DNA of 6,113 bases from Chloroflexota bacterium (GTDB lineage: Bacteria; Chloroflexota; Anaerolineae; UBA1429): assembly GCA_012515695.1 (NCBI GenBank), contig JAAYXX010000474.1, forward strand, positions 1-6,113, in the 5' to 3' direction. Made by a program: the position numbers and the translations under genes. Under the pieces are notes generated by a model. The model had not been told where the DNA came from and ran no database searches. It worked only from the letters and a program-made list of their open reading frames with translations. Of this stretch, positions 1 through 6,020 are shown in pieces. Every line of letters begins with the position of its first letter. Position 1 is the first letter of the stretch.

Positions 1-271
1 CGCGCAGCCCCCGAACGATCACCATTGCCCCATTCCGCCGGGCAAAGTCAACCGTCAATTGGCCGTAGCTCTGGACGGTGATGTTGGGTATATCGGCCAG
101 AGCCTCGCGCATCATAGCCACCCGCTCTTCTACCGAGAAGAGCAGTCGCTTTTGCGGGCGATCGTACACGCCCACAACCAGCTCTTGGAAAATCTGAGCA
201 GCGCGCCGGGCGATGTCCATGTGCCCGTAATGCACAGGATCAAACGTCCCGGGATAGACGGCAATTGTCAA
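1..271 (-). CDS. coaD: Phosphopantetheine adenylyltransferase, N-terminal part (runs off the left edge)
   Basis: CoaD transfers AMP from ATP to 4'-phosphopantetheine, giving dephospho-CoA, the penultimate step of cytoplasmic coenzyme A synthesis. Ninety residues are visible of a family that is usually about 160. The N-terminus reads MTIAVYPGTFDPVHYGHMDI, with the nucleotidyltransferase motif T/HxGH as H14-Y-G-H17. K41 (in DRPQKR) and R87/R90 (in the RGLR motif just before the window edge) fall one residue from E. coli K42 and R88/R91, so the phosphopantetheine and ATP contacts look intact. The start is TTG at 271-269: it gives the expected family N-terminus and has GGAGG seven bases upstream, and there is no in-frame ATG that fits. 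It follows recG after a 95-bp gap. The identification is secure; the C-terminal half is outside the window. Confidence 0.95.
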   Translation of the reverse strand, partial: MTIAVYPGTFDPVHYGHMDIARRAAQIFQELVVGVYDRPQKRLLFSVEERVAMMREALADIPNITVQSYGQLTVDFARRNGAMVIVRGLR

Positions 272-278
272 TATCGAA

Positions 279-283
279 CCTCC
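279..283 (-). promoter_or_regulatory. Ribosome binding site of coaD
   Basis: The minus strand reads GGAGG here, seven bases before the TTG at 271. This strong Shine-Dalgarno sequence decides the start of coaD in the absence of an ATG. Confidence 0.8.
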
Positions 284-314
284 ACATTATCAGTTTACTG
301 GCTATCTCAAGCCC

Positions 315-350
315 GTCGGCCAGGGCCGACCAGAGCGTCGGCGCTCCGAC
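315..350. repeat. Two adjacent small hairpins between recG and coaD
   Basis: GTCGGC (315-320) and GCCGAC (325-330) form a perfect 6-bp stem with a 4-base loop. Six bases on, GTCGG (337-341) and CCGAC (346-350) form a 5-bp stem with another 4-base loop. The arms of both hairpins share the same sequence, so the outer arms could pair instead, and GAGCG/CGCTC (333-337/342-346) offers a third, mutually exclusive stem. No run of U follows on the minus strand, so this is not a standard intrinsic terminator. It may stabilise or separate the recG and coaD parts of a transcript, or be chance in GC-rich DNA. Confidence 0.5.
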
Positions 351-366
351 CTGGCGCGCTCGTCGT

Positions 367-2925
367 TCAGGCCAGCTCTTCTGTGATCCAGAAACGCTGG
401 ACGCTGGTCGCCAGCAGCTCGTGCTCCGGCAGCGCCAGGTCGGGGTCTTGCTCAAATAGCCTGAGCGCCTGAGCGCGCGCTCTGGTGAGAATAGCCGTGT
501 CGCTCAAGCTGGCTACCTTTAGCTCCGGCAGGCCGTGTTGGCGCACACCGAAAAAGTCGCCGGGGCCGCGCAGCTCCAGGTCCTTCTCCGCCAGCACAAA
601 CCCGTCGCTGGTCTGCTCCATAATCTCCAGCCGCTCCAACACCTGGTCATTGGGGTTGTCGGAAAGGAGAATGCAGTATGATTTATGTTCTCCCCGGCCA
701 ACCCGCCCACGAAACTGATGTAGTTGGGCCAGCCCAAAGCTCTCCGCTCCCTCGATCAACATGACGGTGGCGTTGGGGATGTCAATCCCCACCTCGACCA
801 CCGCCGTAGATACCAGGATATCGAACTGCCTGGCCTTGAAATCGGCCATGACCTGCTCTTTCTCTTGGGGCGACATGCGCCCATGCAGCAGCCCCAGCCG
901 CAAATTCGGAAAGATGTCTGCTTGCAGGCGTTGATATTCGCTGATCGCCGCCTTGCTATCTATCTTGTCCGATTCCTCCACCAACGGGCAGATGATGAAC
1001 GCCTGGCGTCCCTGTTGCACCTGCCCCTCGATGAAAGAGTAGATCCGTTCGCGGCTGTGTCGGTCGCGGATGGCCGTGAGCGCGCGCTGGCGGTTGGGCG
1101 GCATCTCGTCCAGCACAGACAGGTCCAGGTCGCCGTATATGGTGAGTGCCAGAGTGCGCGGGATGGGCGTGGCGCTCATCGCCAGCAGATGGGGCTGGAA
1201 CTCGGAACCCTTGGCCCGCAAGCTGCCCCGCTGCGAAACGCCAAAGCGGTGTTGCTCGTCCACCACCACCAGGCCCAGCCGGTCAAACTCGACCCGCTCT
1301 TGAATCAGCGCATGCGTGCCCACCACAACCTGCACCTCGCCGGCGGCCACCGCCTCTTGCAGTTCGCGCTTTTCCCCCTCGCTCAGGCTGCCCACCAGCA
1401 ACTCGCAGCCGATTTCCGGCCAGGGTTCCAGCAGGCGCGAGATGGTGTGGTAATGCTGCTCGGCCAGAATGGACGTGGGCGCCATCACCGCCGCCTGTAG
1501 GCCATTACGCACAGCCGCCAGAATAGCGGCCACTGCCACCACCGTCTTGCCAGACCCCACATCGCCTTGCAGCAGGCGGCTCATGGGCGTGGGCTGCTCC
1601 ATGTCGCGCAATATCTCGTCTATGGCCCGCCGCTGGGCGTTGGTGAGGGCAAAGGGCAACCGGCTGATAAACGCCTCCACGTCTTCATGCGGGATGGGCA
1701 GAGCCTTCCCGTCTCGCCCGCGCCATTCCTTGCGGTGGCGCAGAATGCCCAACTGCAACAACAGGAACTCGTCAAAGCAGAGCCGCTCGCGGGCCTTGGT
1801 TAGCATCTCGTGGCTGTCGGGAAAGTGTATCTGCTCCAGGGCGGCCCCCAGACCGAGCAACCCTTCCTCTTGCAAAATGGCCGGGGGCATCGGGTCAATG
1901 ATACGAGGAACCCAGTAATCCAGGGTGGTACGCATCAGGCGGCGCAGCCAGCGAGCCTTGACCCCTTCTGTCAGCGCATACACGGGAACCAGGCGGGCTG
2001 TGTGCAGCAAAAGCCGCTGTAGTGGCTCCCATTCGGGGTTATCAAAATACAGGCGCCCCAGATAGTCCGTCACCTTGCCGCTGACGACCAGCTCCCTGCC
2101 CGCCTTGAGCCTGGCCTGCAAATGAGGCTGCCCGAACCAGCGCGCCTCGATAGCGCCCGTGCCGTCCGTGATGACCGTACTGACCACCAGCGCGCCGCTG
2201 CGCGTGCGGCGCGTCTTGGTTTCGCGAATGACGCCCGCAACCGTCACCTCGTCGCCCAGGGCCAGCCGATTGATGGTCTTGAGCTGTCCATAGTCGTCGT
2301 ACCGGCGGGGAAAGTGATAGATCAGATCGCGAATAGTCGCAATGCCAAGGCGAGCTAGCTTTTCCTCGCTGACCGTGCTGACCCCTTTCAGGGCAGTCAC
2401 CGAGTCGCTGAGGCTAATCTGCCGGTCTGATGCTAACCGCCGCGTGCGCTTGACCGGGCGGGGTTCCTCCGCCATCGGTTGGCTGGCTGCGCTATTGGCG
2501 GCCTTGTGCTCGACGGGCCTGGTCACGGATTTGGGCGTCGGTTTGCGAACAACTGGCGGCTCTGTATCCGTGGGGGCCGGTTGCTCACCTGGAGCCTGGA
2601 TTGCGTCCTGCAGAGATGGCGCAACTGGGGCCGGTGGCGGCGGGGCATGCTGGACAGCCGGTTCGGACGCGCCATCGGACAGCGCGTGAAGCAACTGTTC
2701 CACGATGGGCCGCCGCTCTTGTGGCGAGAGCATGCTGTAGCCATTCGTAGACCGCAGCACCTCTTCCACATCGATGGGGGGCACATACTGCTGCGCCTCG
2801 CGGCGAGCCTCTTTTTGCCAGTACCCCAAAAAGCGCGCCAGCCCGCCAATCACCGCGCGGTCGCGATACCCCTGATCCTTCTCCAAGATCAGAATGCGTC
2901 TGAGTTTATCGTAAGCCGATGACAT
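367..2925 (-). CDS. recG: ATP-dependent DNA helicase RecG
   Basis: RecG is a superfamily 2 translocase that regresses stalled replication forks and branch-migrates Holliday junctions and R-loops. The protein has 852 residues against about 690 in E. coli. Residues 1-85 are a helical N-terminal extension, followed by a Pro/Ala-rich, probably disordered linker (about 88-168). The wedge/OB domain follows (about 172-310; ALKGVS at 178, HFPRRYDDY at 204). The helicase core has Walker A GDVGSGKT (454-461), the DEQH box (556-559), SAT (584-586) and motif VI QFRGRVGRG (737-745). The TRG-type region GDFFGVRQHG is at 789-798. All catalytic motifs are intact. The ATG at 2925 is preceded by AGGGA with an 8-base spacer. 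It lies 53 bp downstream of degV and a promoter-like sequence overlaps the degV end. Long N-terminal extensions of this kind are known in Thermotoga and Chloroflexota RecG. Confidence 0.98.
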   Translation of the reverse strand: MSSAYDKLRRILILEKDQGYRDRAVIGGLARFLGYWQKEARREAQQYVPPIDVEEVLRSTNGYSMLSPQERRPIVEQLLHALSDGASEPAVQHAPPPPAPVAPSLQDAIQAPGEQPAPTDTEPPVVRKPTPKSVTRPVEHKAANSAASQPMAEEPRPVKRTRRLASDRQISLSDSVTALKGVSTVSEEKLARLGIATIRDLIYHFPRRYDDYGQLKTINRLALGDEVTVAGVIRETKTRRTRSGALVVSTVITDGTGAIEARWFGQPHLQARLKAGRELVVSGKVTDYLGRLYFDNPEWEPLQRLLLHTARLVPVYALTEGVKARWLRRLMRTTLDYWVPRIIDPMPPAILQEEGLLGLGAALEQIHFPDSHEMLTKARERLCFDEFLLLQLGILRHRKEWRGRDGKALPIPHEDVEAFISRLPFALTNAQRRAIDEILRDMEQPTPMSRLLQGDVGSGKTVVAVAAILAAVRNGLQAAVMAPTSILAEQHYHTISRLLEPWPEIGCELLVGSLSEGEKRELQEAVAAGEVQVVVGTHALIQERVEFDRLGLVVVDEQHRFGVSQRGSLRAKGSEFQPHLLAMSATPIPRTLALTIYGDLDLSVLDEMPPNRQRALTAIRDRHSRERIYSFIEGQVQQGRQAFIICPLVEESDKIDSKAAISEYQRLQADIFPNLRLGLLHGRMSPQEKEQVMADFKARQFDILVSTAVVEVGIDIPNATVMLIEGAESFGLAQLHQFRGRVGRGEHKSYCILLSDNPNDQVLERLEIMEQTSDGFVLAEKDLELRGPGDFFGVRQHGLPELKVASLSDTAILTRARAQALRLFEQDPDLALPEHELLATSVQRFWITEELA

Positions 2926-2933
2926 CTATTCAG

Positions 2934-2938
2934 TCCCT
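2934..2938 (-). promoter_or_regulatory. Ribosome binding site of recG
   Basis: The minus strand reads AGGGA, eight bases before the ATG at 2925. It is a moderate Shine-Dalgarno match and supports this ATG as the start. Confidence 0.55.
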
Positions 2939-2961
2939 GAATGATACGACAATATGAGTTG

Positions 2962-2989
2962 ATTATATGGGAACAGTGCTATCCCTCAA
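2962..2989 (-). promoter_or_regulatory. Probable sigma70-type promoter for recG, overlapping the end of degV
   Basis: On the minus strand TTGAGG (2989-2984, 4 of 6 to TTGACA) is followed after 16 bases by a perfect TATAAT (2967-2962). Transcription would start near 2955, leaving a leader of about 30 bases that contains the recG ribosome binding site. The -35 element lies within the last codons of degV. A TATAAT at the right distance from a gene start in fairly GC-rich DNA is unlikely to be mere composition, but no transcript data are available. Confidence 0.6.
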
Positions 2990-3821
2990 ATGCCACAACG
3001 GCCAGCGCCGAAAGCCCCACAAAGGCGCCCAACGCGAGACCATAGACGTGTTCCTGGATCATCTCGGGCGGGAAATGCCCCTGCAACATCGTAACCAGCT
3101 CGTCTTTCCTGGTGGTATCCAGGCCGCTATGCAGGACGGCCAACTGCTGCAAATCGACAAACTCGAGCAGGAACTCGGTCAGCCGCTCGGTAGCCGTGCC
3201 ACGGCTGCGCGTCCGATGGAAGGGAACGACCTGCCCTTCCTCCAGCAGGAACAGCGTCTTGGGCGTCGAGGAGAGTTCCGTGTTTCGACGCGGGGCGGGC
3301 AGAAGGCCAGACCGAACCAACGGGCTGATACTATCCACGTGGAACGCCAGATAAAGGCGAGGCATCATGCCGCGCACCAGCCGGATGATGTCGGCAGCCG
3401 ACGCGCCCCCCATCGCCGCCCTGGCAGCCTCTTCCACCAGGATGCCCTGAGCGCGGGAGATCAGCCCCGAATCCACCACCGAGATGCGCCCTCGCCCGGC
3501 AAAGCCCAGCTTGCCCTGGTTCGCCATGCTATAGGTATTGACCAACTCGCTGGATACGTGAATAGAGACGATCTCGTCGGCCTCTCGCGCCAACTCGGTA
3601 TACGCGACGGTAAACTCGCGCGCGCTCGGAGGGAGCAGAGCAGGCAAGCCCCTCTTTTTCACGTTTTTCTTGTAGAACTCGGCTGACCTAAGCTCGGGAT
3701 CGTCGCTCAATGTCTCTGTCCCCAATTGGATGCGATGCGGAACCACCACGATGCCCAGGTCTCTAATGACCTCTGGGTCTAGGTCCGCCGCACTATCGGT
3801 GACGATCCTGGCGTTGCTCAT
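2979..3821 (-). CDS. DegV/FakB-family (fatty acid-binding) protein, divergent
   Basis: DegV-family proteins (FakB) hold a fatty acid in a buried pocket and present its carboxylate to the kinase FakA, which makes acyl-phosphate for PlsX/PlsY. The protein has 280 residues, the normal family length, and opens with the family signature IVTDSAADL (6-14). Other family features are EIVSIHVSSEL (83-93), SVVDSG (114-119) and the VDS-x-x-x-LVRSG segment (162-172) with R170. Several ligand positions differ from the usual pattern: ALLP at 61-64 where the family has TTSQ or similar, V94-N95 instead of Ser-Gly before TY, and GAFVGLS (265-271) where GTHVGPG is usual, so the His is Phe267. It follows the FakA-like gene by 16 bp, with the ribosome binding site abutting that gene's stop codon, which suggests translational coupling. 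It is cytoplasmic, with no signal peptide. Family membership is secure; fatty acid binding is inferred and may be altered. Confidence 0.9.
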   Translation of the reverse strand: MSNARIVTDSAADLDPEVIRDLGIVVVPHRIQLGTETLSDDPELRSAEFYKKNVKKRGLPALLPPSAREFTVAYTELAREADEIVSIHVSSELVNTYSMANQGKLGFAGRGRISVVDSGLISRAQGILVEEAARAAMGGASAADIIRLVRGMMPRLYLAFHVDSISPLVRSGLLPAPRRNTELSSTPKTLFLLEEGQVVPFHRTRSRGTATERLTEFLLEFVDLQQLAVLHSGLDTTRKDELVTMLQGHFPPEMIQEHVYGLALGAFVGLSALAVVAFEG

Positions 3822-3831
3822 AGCTGTTGCA

Positions 3832-3837
3832 CTCCTC
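3832..3837 (-). promoter_or_regulatory. Ribosome binding site of degV, abutting the fakA stop codon
   Basis: The minus strand reads TAAGAGGAG: the TAA stop of the upstream gene (3840-3838) is followed directly by GAGGAG. The spacer to the ATG at 3821 is 10 bases, slightly long. The arrangement favours re-use of ribosomes that finish the kinase gene. Confidence 0.7.
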
Positions 3838-5550
3838 TTACTCTACGGAAATAATATAGTAATAATGCGCCTGTCCTCCATCGTGTACTTCTACCTCTAG
3901 GTCGGGATAGGCTGCCGTGATTTCTTCGGCCAGTGCCCTGGCTTCCCCATCCGAAATATTCTCGCCATAGTAAATGGTGATGATTTCGCGTTCCTCGGTA
4001 TGCACGCGCTCCAGAAGGTCCAACACAACAGCGGACACATCTTCTCCCGCCGTGGTCAGGTTGTCGTTCAACAAGCCGATAACCTGCCCCTCGGCAATGG
4101 ACAACCCATTCACCTGCACAGAACGCACGGCCTGTGTCACTTCGGCCGTCTGAACCTGCTTGGCAGCCTCTTGCATCAGCTCGGCGTTGCTTTGCAGGCT
4201 GGCCTGATAGTTGAACGCCAGCAGGGCCGCGATCCCCTGCGGCACGGTCTTGGTAGAGACAACAAGCACCTGTTTGGATGATAATTCCTTGGCCTGTTGG
4301 GCGGTCAGGATGATATTGCTGTTATTCGGCAACAGGATAATCTGGTCATGCTCCACGCTGTTTATCGCCGTGAGCAAGTCCTGCGTGCTGGGGTTCATCG
4401 TCTGTCCACCAGGGACGACGGCGCTAACCCCCAGACTCTCAAACACCCGCTGCAAGCCCTCCCCAGAAACGACCGCCACCACGCCGATGTCGCTGGCTGG
4501 CCGTTGGCTGGAGCCGTTCGTGCGCACGGTGGCGGGCTGAACGGGCACGGGCTGGCGGCTCGCCTTGAACTGCTCGTACTGGAGCTGCATATTCTCGATG
4601 ATAATCGAGGTAACGCTCCCCTGGCTGATGCCGTAATCCAACACTTGGCCGGGGTTGTCTGCATGTACGTGGACCTTGACCGTCTGCCGGTCTCCCACTA
4701 CCAGCACCGAGTCCCCCATTTGGGCGATACGCTCGCGGATTTTCTCCGGCTCTAAATCCTGGCCGATGATGATAAACTGCGTATCATAGTTGTACTGGCC
4801 ATTGGGAGCCTCGGCATGCGAAATCTCTGTCGGCTGCACAGTGGTAGGTATAGCGCGCTCTCCCCGCAGATGGCGCAAGACTCCCTGGAAAAAGATGGTC
4901 AATCCCTGCCCGCCCGCGTCCACTACGCCAGCTTCGGCCAGAACGGGCAACATGCTGGGCGTGCGGGCCAGCGCTTCCTCTGCGGCCAGTGTAGTAGCCT
5001 CGATAACCTGGCGCACATCTCCGCCGCTATCAGCGATCTGCTCGGCGGCCTGGGCGGCCTCTCGCGCCACCGTCAGGATCGTCCCCTCAACGGGCTTCAT
5101 CACGCCCTTGTACGCGGTAGCCGCGGCCTCTCGGAGGGCTTCGGCCAGGCTATGAGGAGTCAATACATCCTTGCCATCCAAGGCGCGGGCAAATCCCCGT
5201 AATAACTGGGAAAGGATCACGCCCGAGTTGCCACGCGCACCCATCAGCGCCCCGTGTGACACCACACGAGCCACATCTGACACAGCGGAATAAGGGCCAC
5301 TACCCGCCTCATCCAGGGCAGCGCGCATGGTCAAGGACATATTCGTGCCCGTATCCCCATCAGGCACGGGAAAAACATTGAGTGCATTGATCTGGGCGGC
5401 GTGCGCGTCGAGCCACGCGCTGGCTGTCCTCAGACAGCGCAGCAGGTGGTCTCCATCCAAGATATCCTCTCCGTCTAGTGTTGGGCCAGACGAAGAGACC
5501 TCTTGTTCGCGCTCGTCTCCCAGATTATGGGAAGTGAAATTGGTAACCAA
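3838..5550 (-). CDS. fakA: FakA/YloV-type fatty acid kinase-like protein (DhaL domain)
   Basis: FakA phosphorylates fatty acids held by FakB/DegV partners, feeding phospholipid synthesis. Residue numbers here count from the upstream TTG at 5568. The DhaL kinase domain (about 35-235) has NALNVFPVPDGDTGTNM (61-77, metal-binding D70 and D72), GARGNSG (110-116) and AGVVDAGGQG (213-222). A middle domain (about 255-330) has YNYDTQF (259-265) and KVHVHADNPG (298-307). A P/Q/T-rich linker (335-358) leads to the C-terminal domain, with LLPNNSNI (412-419), STKTVPQG (438-445) and the typical ending HDGGQAHYYYIISVE. I chose the TTG at 5550 (codon 7 of the longer frame, giving 570 residues) because GGAGG lies nine bases before it; starting at 5568 would put that site inside the gene. 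The Cys usual in the middle-domain YCTEF motif is Asp262 here, while H300 and H302 are kept. It lies 46 bp after the Asp23 gene. Confidence 0.92.
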   Translation of the reverse strand: MVTNFTSHNLGDEREQEVSSSGPTLDGEDILDGDHLLRCLRTASAWLDAHAAQINALNVFPVPDGDTGTNMSLTMRAALDEAGSGPYSAVSDVARVVSHGALMGARGNSGVILSQLLRGFARALDGKDVLTPHSLAEALREAAATAYKGVMKPVEGTILTVAREAAQAAEQIADSGGDVRQVIEATTLAAEEALARTPSMLPVLAEAGVVDAGGQGLTIFFQGVLRHLRGERAIPTTVQPTEISHAEAPNGQYNYDTQFIIIGQDLEPEKIRERIAQMGDSVLVVGDRQTVKVHVHADNPGQVLDYGISQGSVTSIIIENMQLQYEQFKASRQPVPVQPATVRTNGSSQRPASDIGVVAVVSGEGLQRVFESLGVSAVVPGGQTMNPSTQDLLTAINSVEHDQIILLPNNSNIILTAQQAKELSSKQVLVVSTKTVPQGIAALLAFNYQASLQSNAELMQEAAKQVQTAEVTQAVRSVQVNGLSIAEGQVIGLLNDNLTTAGEDVSAVVLDLLERVHTEEREIITIYYGENISDGEARALAEEITAAYPDLEVEVHDGGQAHYYYIISVE

Positions 5551-5559
5551 GCCACTGTA

Positions 5560-5564
5560 CCTCC
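5560..5564 (-). promoter_or_regulatory. Ribosome binding site that sets the fakA start
   Basis: The minus strand reads GGAGG, nine bases before the TTG at 5550. An intervening GTG (5555-5553) is closer but out of frame with the kinase. The site argues against the longer frame from the TTG at 5568. Confidence 0.75.
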
Positions 5565-5596
5565 GCAAAAGGTTTTGGGCACCGCTAGGATTGTCC

Positions 5597-5953
5597 TTAA
5601 TCGTCGCTGCTAATGCGTAGTCCCTGGACGTGAACGTTCACCTCGGCAACGGGCATGTTGAGCGCCCTCTCAACGCCAAACTTGACGCTCTCCATCACAT
5701 TATGGGCCACCTCAGAAATGCGCGTGCCATATTCGATCACTACGTACAAGTCAATGGTAATCTTGGTATCGTCAACCTTGACCTCTACCCCCCGGTGATA
5801 GCTGTCTACTTGGAGAATCTCGGCAATACCATCTCGCAGGGTGGTAGCCGACATTCCGACCACACCATAGCAACGCAGCACAGCTTCACTGGCGATGCTG
5901 GCGATGGCCCTGGGCGACACCTCGATTTTCCCCAACGCAGAACCTTCGTTCAT
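5597..5953 (-). CDS. Asp23/Gls24-family envelope stress-related protein (YloU-like)
   Basis: This small cytoplasmic protein of the Asp23 family (known from Staphylococcus Asp23 and Bacillus YloU) has no known enzymatic activity. Some members act near the membrane in envelope stress, and many are encoded just before a FakA/YloV gene, as here. It has 118 residues. The family pattern is visible as GKIEVSPRAIASIASEAV (8-25), a GVVGM turn (30-34), a central hydrophobic beta stretch ITIDLYVVIEYGTRI (65-79), an amphipathic helix (80-98) and the typical ending VNVHVQGLRI (105-114). The ATG at 5953 is chosen because AGGAG lies seven bases upstream. An ATG at 5992 would add 13 residues unlike the family and place that site inside the gene. 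It appears to be the first gene of the minus-strand operon. Its precise role in this organism is unknown. Confidence 0.92.
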   Translation of the reverse strand: MNEGSALGKIEVSPRAIASIASEAVLRCYGVVGMSATTLRDGIAEILQVDSYHRGVEVKVDDTKITIDLYVVIEYGTRISEVAHNVMESVKFGVERALNMPVAEVNVHVQGLRISSDD

Positions 5954-5960
5954 GAAATGT

Positions 5961-5965
5961 CTCCT
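5961..5965 (-). promoter_or_regulatory. Ribosome binding site of the Asp23-family gene
   Basis: The minus strand reads AGGAG (within GCAGGAGA), seven bases before the ATG at 5953. It settles the choice between the ATGs at 5953 and 5992. Confidence 0.75.
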
Positions 5966-5975
5966 GCCGGTGGTT

Positions 5976-6004
5976 TTGCAGTCAATTGCCATTTATGGTA
6001 TCAT
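5976..6004 (+). promoter_or_regulatory. Candidate promoter giving a leaderless transcript of the edge gene
   Basis: TTGCAG (5976-5981, 3 of 6) and TATCAT (5999-6004, 5 of 6 to TATAAT) are separated by exactly 17 bases. The start point expected seven bases after the -10 is 6011, at or one base before the ATG at 6012. There is no room for a ribosome binding site, consistent with leaderless translation. The -35 match is weak. Confidence 0.45.
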
Positions 6005-6020
6005 AACTCCCATGTCTAAA
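5992..6020 (-). promoter_or_regulatory. Weak candidate promoter for the asp23-fakA-degV operon
   Basis: A minus-strand promoter is expected here because the operon begins at 5953 and a divergent gene begins at 6012. Two options are visible: TTTAGA (6020-6015), 17 bases, CATAAA (5997-5992), each 4 of 6; or TATGAT (6005-6000, 5 of 6) with no good -35. Both give a leader of about 30-40 bases that includes the ribosome binding site. The choice between them is uncertain. Confidence 0.35.

Noticed and set aside
286..291. GATAAT on the minus strand as a -10 element for coaD
   Set aside because: Transcription would start inside the coaD ribosome binding site, and the TTGAGA upstream is only 13 bases away, too close for a -35 element.
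315..350. Intrinsic terminator after recG
   Set aside because: The stems are short and no U-run follows on the minus strand; coaD lies immediately downstream in the same direction.
724..1500. A 258-codon open frame on the plus strand inside recG
   Set aside because: It lies wholly antisense to the helicase core of recG, whose motifs are intact, and its His/Gln/Leu-rich translation looks like the shadow of a GC-rich gene.
2967..3686. A 239-codon open frame on the plus strand over degV
   Set aside because: It is antisense to a recognisable DegV protein and has a Arg/Gln/His-rich composition with no recognisable motif.
5954..5992. Upstream ATG at 5992 for the Asp23-family gene
   Set aside because: The extra 13 residues do not fit the family, and the AGGAG site at 5961-5965 would be inside the gene; the ATG at 5953 is correctly spaced from it.
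5630..6019. A 129-codon open frame on the plus strand over the Asp23-family gene
   Set aside because: It is antisense to a clear Asp23 family member with its own ribosome binding site; it also overlaps the divergent promoter region.
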